A stretch of DNA of 64,000 bases from JAJEFO01 sp965214325 (GCA_965214325.1 CBDCBG010000006.1:1488001-1552000); one strand, 5' to 3'. Positions 17,699 through 27,166 are shown, numbered from the stretch's first letter. The notes: a model not told the origin generated them from the sequence alone. Made by a program: numbers and translations.

Positions 17699-18748
17699 TT
17701 GGCCGAGATTCAATTGAAGGGCGTCTCGAAACGCTGGGGGTCGTTTGTTGGTGTCGACGACTTTGACCTGACCATTCCGGATCGCGAGTTCCTGGTGCTG
17801 CTTGGTCCATCGGGTTGCGGCAAGACGACAACCATGCGGATGATCGCAGGCCTGGAGGATCCGACCGAGGGAGACATCCTGATCGACGGCAAGATCGTCA
17901 ACGATCTCGAGCCCAAGGACCGGGACGTGGCCATGGTGTTCCAGAGCTACGCCCTGTACCCCAACATGAACGTCTACGAGAACATCCGCTTCCCGCTCAA
18001 GGTCAGGGGAACGGATGCTGGCGGGCACAAGGACAAGGTCATGCGCGCCAGCGCGATGGTGGAGCTTGACGAGTTCCTGCATCGCAAGCCCGCGGAACTC
18101 TCCGGCGGCCAGCGCCAGCGCGTGGCGCTGGCCCGTGCCATCGTTCGCGAACCCAACGTGTTCCTGATGGACGAGCCGCTGTCGAACCTCGACGCCAAGC
18201 TCCGGGTGTCAACCCGCGCCCAGATCAAGAATCTCAGCCACGAACTGGCGGTGACCACGATCTACGTGACCCATGACCAGATCGAGGCAATGACGCTTGC
18301 CGACCGCGTGGTGGTGATGGAGCGCGGCGTGGTCCAGCAGGTGGGCTCGCCGACCGAAATCTATGACTACCCCGCGAACACCTTCGTGGCAGGCTTCATC
18401 GGAAACCCGGCCATGAACCTGATCGACGGCACTGTCGAAGGCGGGGTCTTCCGCACCGAAAGCACCGAGATCGGCGGTCTCGACGCGACCGAAGGCAAGG
18501 TGACGCTCGGGTTCCGCGCCGAGGATGCCGAGGTCTCGACGGACGGCGGGCAGATCACCGCACCCATCTACACGCTCGAACTCCTGGGAGACGCGGCAAT
18601 GGCCAGCCTTCGCATCGGCGGCACGCTCGTCAGCGCCAAGACCGACAAGACGTTCCGTGCCGAGATCGGGGACACGGTCTCGATTCGAGTGCAGAACTCG
18701 CACTGTCACCTGTTCGACAGCGAGACGGGTGCGCGCATCGGAAACTGA
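17699..18748 (+). CDS. ABC transporter ATP-binding protein, UgpC/MalK type
   Basis: 349 residues with a complete nucleotide-binding domain: Walker A GPSGCGKT (36-43), Q-loop in VFQSYALYP (about 80-88), signature LSGGQRQR (134-141), Walker B VFLMDEP (154-160) and the switch His in IYVTHDQIEAM. The C-terminal third is a TOBE/MalK-type domain containing LGFRAEDAEV, as in sugar and glycerol-phosphate importers. The TTG at 17699 is chosen because GGAGG lies 6-10 bases upstream. No permease or binding-protein gene is adjacent. The permease pair at 35.3-37.3 kb has no ATPase of its own, so this subunit may energise it. Confidence 0.92.
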   Translation: MAEIQLKGVSKRWGSFVGVDDFDLTIPDREFLVLLGPSGCGKTTTMRMIAGLEDPTEGDILIDGKIVNDLEPKDRDVAMVFQSYALYPNMNVYENIRFPLKVRGTDAGGHKDKVMRASAMVELDEFLHRKPAELSGGQRQRVALARAIVREPNVFLMDEPLSNLDAKLRVSTRAQIKNLSHELAVTTIYVTHDQIEAMTLADRVVVMERGVVQQVGSPTEIYDYPANTFVAGFIGNPAMNLIDGTVEGGVFRTESTEIGGLDATEGKVTLGFRAEDAEVSTDGGQITAPIYTLELLGDAAMASLRIGGTLVSAKTDKTFRAEIGDTVSIRVQNSHCHLFDSETGARIGN

Positions 18749-18866
18749 CCCGGACGGCCCGGAGGGTCCGCAAGCGGATGCGTCGTTGCGGTTCGCATCC
18801 TCGAAACGAAACCCCGATGCAGGCTGCGAAGGGCGGCATTTCCCAGAAATCCGGAAGGGCGACAAC

Positions 18867-20177
18867 ATGACGATTGACCACTTGAAGCGGTCCAAGCCTG
18901 AAGCCGAGAAGGCCGAAGACGACGCGAAAGTGCGCGCCAGCGTCGAGGCCGCGCTTGCCGACATCGAGACTCGCGGCGACGAGGCCGTCCGCGAAATGTC
19001 CGCCAGGTTCGACAACTACGAACCCGAGAGCTTCCGCCTGTCCGGTTCCGAGATCGAGGCCGCGACGCAAAAGGTGAGCGCCCCCGACATGGAGGACATC
19101 AAGTTCGCCCAGACGCAGATCAGGCGCTTCGCGGAAGCGCAGCGCGCGTCGATGACGGACATCGAGGTCGAGACGCTCCCGGGCGTGATACTCGGGCACA
19201 GGAACATACCGGTCCGGTCGGTTGGCTGCTACGTTCCAGGCGGGAAGTTCCCGATGGTCGCCAGCGCGCACATGTCGGTCCTGACCGCATCCGTTGCAGG
19301 TGTGCCGCGCATCATCGCCTCGGCGCCACCCGTGGGCGGCGCGCCGCATCCAGCCATCGTCGCCGCAATGCAATTGGGCGGCGCTCACGAGATATACGTC
19401 ATGGGCGGGATTCAGGCCGTCGGCGCCATGGCTCTCGGCACGGAATCCATCGATCCAGTCCACATGCTCGTCGGACCCGGAAACGCGTTCGTGGCCGAGG
19501 CCAAACGCCAGCTCTACGGTCGCGTCGGCATCGATCTCTTCGCCGGGCCGACCGAAACAATGGTCATCGCCGACGAAACGGTGGATGCCGAGCTCTGTGC
19601 CACCGACCTGCTCGGCCAGGCCGAGCACGGCTACAACTCGCCCGCCTGCCTTGTCACGAACTCTCGACGGCTCGCGACCGAAACCATGGCCGAAATCGAC
19701 CGCCTGCTCCGGATCCTGCCCACGGCGGAAACCGCCAGCGCCTCCTGGCAGGACTACGGCGACGTCATTCTTTGCGACTCCCATGACGCGATGCTCGCGG
19801 TTGCCAATGACCTGGCCTACGAGCACGTCCAGGTGATGACGGATCGCGATGACTGGTTCCTGGAAAACATGCATTCTTATGGCGCGCTCTTTCTCGGCCC
19901 GCGCACCAATGTCGCCAACGGCGACAAGGTCATCGGCACCAACCATACACTGCCGACGAAGAAGGCGGGGCGCTACACGGGCGGCCTCTGGGTGGGCAAG
20001 TTCCTCAAGACGCATTCCTACCAAAGGGTCACGAACGACGAGGCCGCCGCGATGATCGGCGAATACGGCTCGCGGCTCTGCATGCTCGAGGGTTTCGTCG
20101 GACATGCGGAGCAGTGCAACATTCGCGTTCGCCGCCATGGCGGGCGCAACGTGCCTTACGGTGCGGCTGCCGGGTAA
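18867..20177 (+). CDS. Histidinol-dehydrogenase-like NAD-dependent dehydrogenase (catabolic paralogue)
   Basis: 436 residues, the usual HisD length. Zinc ligands and catalytic residues of HisD are recognisable: Q251 and H254 in LLGQAEHGYN, the Glu-His pair E319-H320 in LAYEHVQV, D353 in NGDKVIGTNHTLPT, and H413 in EGFVGHAEQ. HisD oxidises an amino alcohol to an acid in two NAD steps. A relative, HpsN, does this to dihydroxypropanesulfonate. No histidine-biosynthesis genes are nearby; the gene sits between an ABC ATPase and an NTF2-like gene with a LacI regulator, so a catabolic alcohol dehydrogenase is more likely. GGAAGGG lies 8 bases before the ATG. Its stop overlaps the next start by one base. 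Confidence 0.85.
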   Translation: MTIDHLKRSKPEAEKAEDDAKVRASVEAALADIETRGDEAVREMSARFDNYEPESFRLSGSEIEAATQKVSAPDMEDIKFAQTQIRRFAEAQRASMTDIEVETLPGVILGHRNIPVRSVGCYVPGGKFPMVASAHMSVLTASVAGVPRIIASAPPVGGAPHPAIVAAMQLGGAHEIYVMGGIQAVGAMALGTESIDPVHMLVGPGNAFVAEAKRQLYGRVGIDLFAGPTETMVIADETVDAELCATDLLGQAEHGYNSPACLVTNSRRLATETMAEIDRLLRILPTAETASASWQDYGDVILCDSHDAMLAVANDLAYEHVQVMTDRDDWFLENMHSYGALFLGPRTNVANGDKVIGTNHTLPTKKAGRYTGGLWVGKFLKTHSYQRVTNDEAAAMIGEYGSRLCMLEGFVGHAEQCNIRVRRHGGRNVPYGAAAG

Positions 20178-21220
20178 TGGCTGCACCGGCGGACATCAGG
20201 GCCGGCGTCGCCGGCTACAGGGCGGCCAGCGCGACTTTCGCGCCGGGCGCGGTCAAGGCTGCGCTTGCCACCTTGTTCCACGAGGAGGCATCGCTGCGAC
20301 TTTGTCACCCGTTTGGCGATCAGGTCGGGCCGGATGCCTTCTTTGCCACCTGTCTCGGGCCGCTGCACCATGCCATGCCCGATCTTGAGCGCCGCGACAT
20401 GATCCTGGTTGCCGACACCACTCCGGAAGGCCAGGACTGGATCGGCACCATGGGCAACTACATGGGCACGTTTTCGAGTTCCTTCCTGGGCATTCCGCCG
20501 ACCGGCCATCTCGCCCATATGCGGTATCACGAGTACTTCCGGCTCGAAGCCGGGCGCGTCACCGAAATGCAGATGATCTGGGACATCCCCGAACTCATGA
20601 TGCAGGCCGGTGCCTGGCCCATGGCTCCGCAGCTTGGCAGGTTCCTCTGCACGCCCGCGCCGATGTCAGGCGACGGCCTGGCCGCCACGGGTCCCGGCGA
20701 TGCGGCACTCAAGATCGTGACGGACATGCTCACCGACCTCTGCCGCCATCCGGCGGAAGGCGGCCCGGACGTCATGAACCTGGCGGAGCATTGGCACCCG
20801 CGCGTCAATTGGTACGGGCCGGCCGGCATTGGCACGGCACGCGGCCTGGCCGGCTTTCGGCATTGGCACCAGATCCCGTTCCTTCGCGCCATGCCCGACC
20901 GCAAGCTCGACGCCATGGGCGACCTGATGTCCCACTGGCTGGCCGAGGGCGACCTTGTCTGCGAGACAGGCTGGCCCAACATGCGACTCACGATCACCGG
21001 CGGCGGGTGGATGGGCATTGCGCCCGCAGGCCAGAACGTGCTTCTCCGTTCCCTGGATTTCTGGCGCGTCGAAGATGGCCTCATCCGCGAGAACTGGGTT
21101 CTCGTCGACCTACTCGACCTCTACGACCAGATCGGCGTCAAGGTGCTTGAACGAATGACGGAGTTCAACAAGGCGCGCAACACCGGGCCGATCGCGTTAA
21201 GCGACGGATTGGCCGAATGA
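20177..21220 (+). CDS. Tandem NTF2/SnoaL-like protein, type A
   Basis: 347 residues, apparently two NTF2-like domains. The first includes LRLCHPFGDQVGPDAFF, GTMGNYMGTFSSSFLGIPP and a FRLEAGRVTEM strand. The second includes HPRVNWYGPAGIGTARG and ENWVLVDLLDLYDQIGVKVL. The pattern (HPFG, a MG-x(2)-MG loop, WYGPxGIG, ENWxxxDLL) matches the proteins at 16587-17579 and 38395-39402, with lower identity. Function unknown. The start overlaps the preceding dehydrogenase stop by one base, and the end overlaps the LacI start by 4 bp, so all three are co-translated. Confidence 0.78.
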   Translation: MAAPADIRAGVAGYRAASATFAPGAVKAALATLFHEEASLRLCHPFGDQVGPDAFFATCLGPLHHAMPDLERRDMILVADTTPEGQDWIGTMGNYMGTFSSSFLGIPPTGHLAHMRYHEYFRLEAGRVTEMQMIWDIPELMMQAGAWPMAPQLGRFLCTPAPMSGDGLAATGPGDAALKIVTDMLTDLCRHPAEGGPDVMNLAEHWHPRVNWYGPAGIGTARGLAGFRHWHQIPFLRAMPDRKLDAMGDLMSHWLAEGDLVCETGWPNMRLTITGGGWMGIAPAGQNVLLRSLDFWRVEDGLIRENWVLVDLLDLYDQIGVKVLERMTEFNKARNTGPIALSDGLAE

Positions 21221-22242
21221 CGGGCAAGGTGACATCCTCGGAGGTGGCCGCCCGCGCTGGCGTCAGCCAGTCCGCCGTCAGCAGGGTGTTCACGCCCGGC
21301 GCATCCGCATCAGCGGAAACGGCCAGGAAGGTGCAGCGGGCGGCACGGGAGCTCGGCTATCGCCCGAACTCGCTCGCACGCGCGATGGTGTCCGGCAAGA
21401 GCCGCATAGTCGGGCTTGTGGTCGCCTACCTCGACAACCAGTTCTACCCGGTGGCGCTGGAACTGCTCTCGAACGCGCTGCAGGCCCGCGGCTACCACCT
21501 GCTCGTCTTCACGGCCCCGAATTCGGCGGAGAGCGTTGACGGCGTCATCCAGGATCTCATGGACTACCAGGCAGACGGGATCATCGCGGCGTCGGTGTCC
21601 ATGAGCTCGGATCTCGCGGACCGGGCGCGCAAGGCCGGGATTCCGGTGGTCCTCTTCAACCGCGCCCAGGAAGGCAAGGGACTTGTGAACGTCACTTCGG
21701 CCAATGTCGACGGCGGCCGCAAGGTCACGGAGTTCCTGATCCGGGGCCGGCACCAGCGGATCGCGCACGTCGCGGGATGGCAAGGCAGCTCGACTGGCCG
21801 GGATCGTCGCGAGGGCTTCCTGGAGGCGATGGACGCCGCCGGGCTGGAACCGTTCGCGCTTGTCGACGGCATGTACAAGCGTCCGGTGGCAATGGAATGC
21901 GCGCGCCAGCTCGTCGCGGGCCGCAGCCGGCCGGACGCGATATTCGTCGGCAACGACCACATGGCGTTCGGCGTGCTTGACGCGCTTCGTCATGCCGGCC
22001 TCAAGCCGGGCGAGGACATTTCCGTCGTGGGTTACGACGATGTGCCGCTTGCAGCCTGGGACGCCTATGCCCTGACAACTTTCCGCCAACCCGTGAATCG
22101 AATGGTCGAAGCGACCGTAAGCATCCTCATCAACCAGATCGAAACCGACGCGGCCGAGCCGGAATCCGTCCAGTTCGAGGGTGAACTCATCCTCAGGAAA
22201 TCGGCCCGCATTCCAGAAGGACTTGCCAATGAAGGGCTTTGA
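21217..22242 (+). CDS. LacI-family transcriptional regulator
   Basis: 341 residues. Residues 6-26 form the LacI helix-turn-helix (SSEVAARAGVSQSAVSRVF), followed by the hinge segment GYRPNSLARAMVSGKSRIVGL. The periplasmic-binding-like core contains YQADGIIAASV, DAIFVGNDHMAFGVLDAL and the C-terminal VVGYDDVPLAAW. Usually a sugar or small-molecule-responsive repressor. Encoded inside the operon it probably controls; a CG-centred palindrome at 17660-17675 is a candidate site. Start overlaps the upstream NTF2-like gene (ATGA), and the end overlaps the next gene by 14 bp. Confidence 0.92.
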   Translation: MTGKVTSSEVAARAGVSQSAVSRVFTPGASASAETARKVQRAARELGYRPNSLARAMVSGKSRIVGLVVAYLDNQFYPVALELLSNALQARGYHLLVFTAPNSAESVDGVIQDLMDYQADGIIAASVSMSSDLADRARKAGIPVVLFNRAQEGKGLVNVTSANVDGGRKVTEFLIRGRHQRIAHVAGWQGSSTGRDRREGFLEAMDAAGLEPFALVDGMYKRPVAMECARQLVAGRSRPDAIFVGNDHMAFGVLDALRHAGLKPGEDISVVGYDDVPLAAWDAYALTTFRQPVNRMVEATVSILINQIETDAAEPESVQFEGELILRKSARIPEGLANEGL

Positions 22243-23212
22243 TTCCCGTTTCGCTGACTTCCCGGACTACATCCTCGGGATCACCAGGGAGATCTGGGAA
22301 GACCGTGGCATTTCCACGCTGCACGAATACTACTCGGAGAACATCGTCGTTCGCAGTCCGGCATCCGTCGTCATCGGCAACGAGGGCGTGATCGCGGCCA
22401 CGATGGCGACATTGGCCGAATTCCCGGATCGCCGGCTGCTCGGTGAGGATGTCATTTGGTCCGGAACGCCGGAGGAGGGAATGCTCAGTTCGCACCGCCT
22501 CCTCTCCACCGCGACGCATGCGGGCAACGGAGTCTACGGCACGGCAACCGGCACCAGGCTTGCCTACCGTGCCATCGCCGACTGCCACGCCATCAACAAC
22601 CAGATCAACGATGAATGGCTGGTCCGTGACCAGACAGCGATCGTCAGGCAACTGGGATGGGCGCCCAAGGACTATGCGCGGGACTTGATCGCCCGCGAGG
22701 GCGGGCCGGAAGGCTGCGTCCGGCCGTTTGCCCCGGCCACCGACGTCGAAGGCCCGTACACTGGCCGTGGCAACGACAACGAGTGGGGCGAGCGTCTCGG
22801 GGACATCCTGGCGCGGATGATGAATGCCGACATGACCGCGATACCCGGGGAATACGACCGTGCGGCGCAACTCGAATATCCGGGCCATGTGACGGGTCAC
22901 GGCCATGGCGATGCCGATCGTCTCTGGATGGGCCTGCGGGCGGCCTTCCCGTCGGCCGAATTCCGCATTCATCACCAGATTGGCCGCGACGATCCGATGA
23001 TGCCCCCAAGGGCGGCCATCCGATGGAGCCTGACCGGCAAGCATGACGGCTGGGGCGCATTTGGAACGCCAACGGGCGCCGATGTGCACGTGATGGGCAT
23101 GACCCACGCCGAGTTCGGAACGTCTGGCAATGCCCCGCCTGCCCTGCGAAGGGAATGGACCCTGTTCGACGAAACCGCGATCTGGAAACAGATATTGCTC
23201 AGCACCGGGTGA
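22229..23212 (+). CDS. Tandem NTF2/SnoaL-like protein, type B
   Basis: 327 residues starting MKGFDSRFADFPDYILGITREIWED. The first domain has YYSENIVVRSPASVVIG, then AEFPDRRLLGEDVIWSG and LRTHRLL-like positions, ending with NDEWLVRDQTAIVRQLG. The second half has AQLEYPGHVTGHG, RAAFPSAEFRIHHQIG and REWTLFDETAIWKQI. The same order of motifs is present in the protein at 37263-38402 (VIWAGDG, SHLTRIVG, NTSAMLKQLGLD), defining a second subtype distinct from type A. It overlaps the LacI gene by 14 bp. Function unknown; pairing with a type A gene at both loci suggests they act together. Confidence 0.77.
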   Translation: MKGFDSRFADFPDYILGITREIWEDRGISTLHEYYSENIVVRSPASVVIGNEGVIAATMATLAEFPDRRLLGEDVIWSGTPEEGMLSSHRLLSTATHAGNGVYGTATGTRLAYRAIADCHAINNQINDEWLVRDQTAIVRQLGWAPKDYARDLIAREGGPEGCVRPFAPATDVEGPYTGRGNDNEWGERLGDILARMMNADMTAIPGEYDRAAQLEYPGHVTGHGHGDADRLWMGLRAAFPSAEFRIHHQIGRDDPMMPPRAAIRWSLTGKHDGWGAFGTPTGADVHVMGMTHAEFGTSGNAPPALRREWTLFDETAIWKQILLSTG

Positions 23213-23215
23213 AAC

Positions 23216-23673
23216 ATGGAAAGCACGTCGGCAACGATCAACGCCACTCGCGAGTTTCCGCATCCCGCGGCATCGGTCTTTGTCCGCTGGATCAGTCCGG
23301 AGACGCGCCAGCGATGGGAAGCCGGACCCGACACCGGCATGACCTATGACGCTTTCGACACCCGCGAGGGAGGTGTCGAAACGGTCCGGATAGCGCAGGA
23401 CGGCAAGGAGGTCGGCCACATGCTCCAGAACGTGCATCGGCTGGTCAGGGACCGGCTGATTGCCTGCAGCGTGGCCGGGGTCTTTGGAGGCACCCTGACG
23501 ATGCTCATGCAAGCCGTGATCGAGTTTCAGACGACCGATGAAGGCTCGAGGCCACCGCCCAGATCATCGACCTTGCTGGAGGCAACGTTCAAGCGCAGCA
23601 CGAGGCCGGCTGGACCTGGATTCTCAACCGGTTGGAAGCTGACATCGCGGAACACGGGCTGATCACGGGATGA
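23216..23673 (+). pseudogene. SRPBCC (START-like/AHSA1) domain protein, frameshifted near its 3' end
   Basis: Begins 3 bases after the type B NTF2-like gene. The N-terminal two-thirds reads as an SRPBCC domain: TREFPHPAASVFVRWISPETRQRW and TMLMQAVIEFQ. After about 23545 the homologous sequence moves to another frame (TAQIIDLAGGNVQAQHEAGW, then WILNRLEADIAEH) and ends at TGA 23671-23673. A single-base indel explains this. SRPBCC proteins bind hydrophobic ligands in a helix-grip fold. The in-frame product (148 residues) would have an altered C-terminal helix, which normally closes the pocket. Confidence 0.68.
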
Positions 23674-23913
23674 AGGCGACGCGATCATGTCCGGTGCTGC
23701 CGCATGCCAACCCAGGTGCGGTGCCATGGACGGCACCGGCCTCCGGCGATCCTGCCCCTGCCCGGATCCCGGGCCTGGAACACGCGACCGGCTTCGAGGC
23801 CCCGCGCGCCATCAGGATTTCCGTTCATCTCCAGATACGCAGGCACGTTCTGGATTCCGTCGCCGGGATCCGGAAAGAGGTCCGCGCCCATCATTGCCCA
23901 AGGAAGGATGCCC

Positions 23914-24873
23914 ATGACCGACCTCAATGACCGAATAGTCCGCTATGGCGAACTCAGGCCCTGCAAGACCGCCTTCATCGACGCCCATACTCCGGGCTCG
24001 GACCAGAAGGAGAATTTCACGATCATCGGCGGCGGCGTCTCGGAGAGCCCGGACCAGCACGTCCACATCGATGTCCCCCATGGATTCAACATCGGGGCTG
24101 CGGGCCAGACGCCAAAGTGCAGGAACTCGCTTCATGTGCACCGTACCGCGGAAGTCTTCTTCGTGCTCTCTGGCCGCTGGAGGTTCTTCTGGGGCCGCTG
24201 GGGCACGGCCGGCGAGGTCGTGCTGGACGAAGGCGACATCTTCGACATCCCTACCGGCATCTTCAGGGGCTTCGAGAACGTCGGCACCGAATACGGGATG
24301 ATCATGGCGATCCTCGGCGGCGACGACGCGGGCGGCGGCGTTGTCTGGGCGCCCCAGGTGATCGAGGATGCGGCCGACCACGGGCTGGTGCTTGCCGAGA
24401 CGGGCAAGCTCTATGACACGAAGAAGGGCGAGCGGCTGCCGGACGGCGTCGAACCGATGGCCAAGCTCTCCGAGGAGGAAGCCAACGGCCATCCCGAGCC
24501 GACGACGCGCGAGGTCGTTGGCGGATATGTTCGCCGCTACCGGGACATGGTCGCGCTCGCGGACAAGGCGCCCTGCAAGGTCATCGGCGAATCCGCCATC
24601 ATCCGCGACAAGCCCGGCTTCGAGGTCGATCTGGTCACGCGGGCATCTGCAAGCGACGCCATGCACAGCCACGGACACCCGTCAGTGCTGGTGCCTGTCA
24701 AGGGCCATTGGCGAGTTGCGTGGGAGGGCGGCGAAACCGTCCTGGCTCCAGGCGACACCATGAGCGTTCCGGAGAGGCTTGAGCACTCGGCGGTGCCGTC
24801 AATGTCGGGCGAGGCCGCGCTCTATCACGTCGTCGGAACGGACGAACCTGCGGGTGCCACATGGACCGGCTGA
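23914..24873 (+). CDS. Bicupin (two cupin domains) protein
   Basis: 319 residues. The first cupin, about residues 60-150, contains RNSLHVHRTAEVFFVLSG and a DEGDIFDIPTG motif 2. The second, about 215-310, contains DAMHSHGHPSVLVPVKGHW and LAPGDTMSVPERLEH. The HxH metal-type residues are present in both. Bicupins of this length include dioxygenases, isomerases and gentisate-type enzymes; the exact reaction cannot be assigned. The ATG at 23914 follows AGGAAGG by about 6 bases; an ATG two codons earlier is too close to it. The gene belongs to the same plus-strand run as the NTF2-like and LacI genes, after a 240-bp gap. Confidence 0.82.
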   Translation: MTDLNDRIVRYGELRPCKTAFIDAHTPGSDQKENFTIIGGGVSESPDQHVHIDVPHGFNIGAAGQTPKCRNSLHVHRTAEVFFVLSGRWRFFWGRWGTAGEVVLDEGDIFDIPTGIFRGFENVGTEYGMIMAILGGDDAGGGVVWAPQVIEDAADHGLVLAETGKLYDTKKGERLPDGVEPMAKLSEEEANGHPEPTTREVVGGYVRRYRDMVALADKAPCKVIGESAIIRDKPGFEVDLVTRASASDAMHSHGHPSVLVPVKGHWRVAWEGGETVLAPGDTMSVPERLEHSAVPSMSGEAALYHVVGTDEPAGATWTG

Positions 24874-25027
24874 GGCGGAACGGCGCTCGACACCCGCCAC
24901 ATGTCCGTACTTGGGACGGCGTTGACGGGTTTGGCAGCTTGCGCGGCGTGCCGAACGCGGGGGCGCCCGGTTGCCCGATCGCCGGCCACCCGCCGAATCG
25001 GGAAGCAATGACGAAAGCGAGGCGAGA

Positions 25028-26158
25028 ATGACCCGCATCCCGACCACGCATGTGGGTTCCCTGCCCCGTACCCAGAAAGTCGTCGATTTCATCTTTGCAC
25101 GCGAACGGAACGAGTCGTTCTCGCAGGATGACTTCGATGCGGCCATGGCCGAGGCGGTCATGGATACCGTGAAGAAGCAAGTTGATGCCGGCATCGACAT
25201 CGTCTCCGACGGAGAGACCTCGAAGATCAGCTACGCCACCTATGTAAAGGACCGCTATACCGGGTTTGACGGCGACAGCCCCCGGAACGCGCCCGACGAC
25301 CTGAAGCGGTTCCCCGGCTTTCTGAAGCGCCTTGCGGATGACGGCGGCACACCAAGATATGCAAGGCCCCGCTGTGTCGGTGAAGTGAAGTCCAAGGGCC
25401 AGGGAGAACTGCAGAAGGACATTGCGAACCTCAAGGCCGCCATGGAAGCGCACGGGGCCCGACGCGGCTTCATGAACGCGGCGTCCCCCGGCGTGATCTC
25501 CCTCTTCCTGCAGAACGAATTCTATCCGAGCCGCGAGGCCTATCTTGCCGCGTTGGCCGATGCGATGAAGGAAGAGTACGAGACGATCGTTGCCGCCGGG
25601 CTTGACCTGCAGCTCGATTGCCCGGACCTGGCGCTGTCGCGGCACATGCTCTTCACCGACCTTTCCGACGAGGAGTTCGTGAAGGTCGCAGGCATGCATG
25701 CGGAGGCTCTGAACGGCGCGCTGAGAGACATTCCCGAAGAGAGGATCAGGGTCCACATTTGCTGGGGCAACTACGAAGGCCCGCATGTCTGCGACATACC
25801 GATGGCAACGATGTTCGACACCCTCATGTCGGTCCGGGCGCGCCATGTGCTGTTCGAGACCTCCAATCCGCGCCACGGCCATGAGTGGACCGTGTTCAGG
25901 GACCGCAAGGCAGACATTCCGGACGACAAGCTGCTGGTTCCGGGCGTTGTCGACACGACCACCAACTTCGTCGAGCACCCTGACCTCGTCGCGCAGCGCA
26001 TCGAGCGGTTCGTGGACATCGTGGGCGCAGAGCGGGTCATCGCGGGAAGCGATTGCGGGTTTGGGACCTTTGCCGGTTTCGGCGCTGTCGACCCGGACAT
26101 CGCCTACGCGAAGCTGGCCGCGCTCTCCGAGGGCGCAGCAAAGGTTGGACAGGAGTAG
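25028..26158 (+). CDS. MetE C-terminal-domain-like methyltransferase or cleavage enzyme
   Basis: 376 residues covering only the catalytic barrel of cobalamin-independent methionine synthase. It begins TRIPTTHVGSLPRT, a hallmark of this group. Zinc-type ligands fit HICWGNYEGPH (His and Cys) and GSDCGFGTF (Cys) at the expected spacing. Stand-alone proteins of this size include epoxyalkane:coenzyme M transferases and methyl transferases acting on small thiols or other donors; they lack the folate-binding N-terminal half of MetE. Within a catabolic operon it may transfer or remove a methyl or alkyl group from the substrate. Six bases separate it from the RraA-like gene. Confidence 0.85.
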   Translation: MTRIPTTHVGSLPRTQKVVDFIFARERNESFSQDDFDAAMAEAVMDTVKKQVDAGIDIVSDGETSKISYATYVKDRYTGFDGDSPRNAPDDLKRFPGFLKRLADDGGTPRYARPRCVGEVKSKGQGELQKDIANLKAAMEAHGARRGFMNAASPGVISLFLQNEFYPSREAYLAALADAMKEEYETIVAAGLDLQLDCPDLALSRHMLFTDLSDEEFVKVAGMHAEALNGALRDIPEERIRVHICWGNYEGPHVCDIPMATMFDTLMSVRARHVLFETSNPRHGHEWTVFRDRKADIPDDKLLVPGVVDTTTNFVEHPDLVAQRIERFVDIVGAERVIAGSDCGFGTFAGFGAVDPDIAYAKLAALSEGAAKVGQE

Positions 26159-26164
26159 AACCTG

Positions 26165-26860
26165 ATGGACGACAAGCTGCTTGCACTCCTTCGCTCGGTT
26201 GACACTCCGACAGTCTGCAACGCCATCGAGGTCGCGGAAGGCAGGCGCGGCTTCGACAGCTTCACGCGAGGAACCGTGCAGTGCAGCAATCCGGATGCCG
26301 GCGCGATCGTCGGCTACGCCCGGACGGCGAAGATAGCAGGTGCCGCCCCGCCTGTAGGAGCGCCCGGGACCGTCAGGACGGTTCGCATGGATTACTACCG
26401 CCACATGGCAAGCTGCGTGCGCCCCGCGCTCGCGGTCATCGAGGACCTTGATGGCGAGGAGGCGGTCGGGGCCTATTGGGGCGAGGTGAATGCGACCGTG
26501 CACAAGGGATTCGGTCTTTGCGGCGCCCTGACAAACGGGGTCATGCGCGACCTTGGCGATCTTCCGGAGGGCTTTACGGTGATCGCGGGATCCATCGGAC
26601 CCAGCCATGGTTTCGTGCATGTGAAGGAAGTCGGAACGCCGGTCACCGTCTTCGGGCTGACCATCTCAGACGGCGATCTCGTCCATGCAGACCGCCACGG
26701 CGCGCTTGTCGTTCCCAAGGACTGCGTGGCAGGGCTCGCTGAAGCGATCGGGAAGATGCAGGAGACCGAACAGATCGTGCTGTCTGCGGCGCGTGCGCCC
26801 GGCTTTGACTACCAGGCATTCGAGGCGGCCTGGGCGGCGTTCGAGGAGGCCCGCGTCTAG
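26165..26860 (+). CDS. RraA-family protein (4-hydroxy-4-methyl-2-oxoglutarate aldolase-like)
   Basis: 231 residues beginning LLALLRSVDTPTVCNAIE, the typical RraA/aldolase N-terminus. The central motif GLCGALTNGVMRDLGDLP corresponds to the active-site loop of class II pyruvate aldolases in this family, including the Arg-Asp pair. HGALVVPKD follows near the C-terminus. Enzymatic members cleave 4-hydroxy-4-methyl-2-oxoglutarate or 4-carboxy-4-hydroxy-2-oxoadipate to pyruvate plus a second acid; a few members inhibit RNase E. The operon setting favours an aldolase. AGGAG lies about 8 bases before the ATG. Last gene of the plus-strand run. Confidence 0.87.
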   Translation: MDDKLLALLRSVDTPTVCNAIEVAEGRRGFDSFTRGTVQCSNPDAGAIVGYARTAKIAGAAPPVGAPGTVRTVRMDYYRHMASCVRPALAVIEDLDGEEAVGAYWGEVNATVHKGFGLCGALTNGVMRDLGDLPEGFTVIAGSIGPSHGFVHVKEVGTPVTVFGLTISDGDLVHADRHGALVVPKDCVAGLAEAIGKMQETEQIVLSAARAPGFDYQAFEAAWAAFEEARV

Positions 26861-27166
26861 CCCGACCGCAACCCCGCCCGGCTCCGTCGCCGAACCTTGG
26901 ACCAGGATTCCTTGCTCGCCCACTTGGGGCCCAGGAAAGCAGGTTGCGCCGTGGCGCGGCGGCGCCGGTCACGGGCGGATTCGCTCTGTCCGGATCCAGG
27001 TGGCCCCCGACCGCATGTTTCCGGAATTCGGTGATCGAGCCCTTTCAGACCCCGACGTGAATGTCTGGCTCGGGAATCCGTGCCATTGAGGGAGACAAGG
27101 CCGGCAAAGGCGGAAGATGTGACATTTCCGACCGATGTGACCTCAAAGCGAGACCGGCGGCCTGTC
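26861..27166. other. Intergenic region between convergent genes, nothing recognised
   Basis: About 300 bp after the RraA-like gene and before the convergent small gene at 27167. No coding frame resembles a known protein, and I see no clear hairpin with a T-run. Confidence 0.5.

Noticed and set aside
18867..20177. Assignment as hisD of histidine biosynthesis
   Set aside because: No his genes are nearby; it is embedded in a catabolic operon with an ABC ATPase and LacI. The catalytic residues fit a broader HisD-like family including HpsN.
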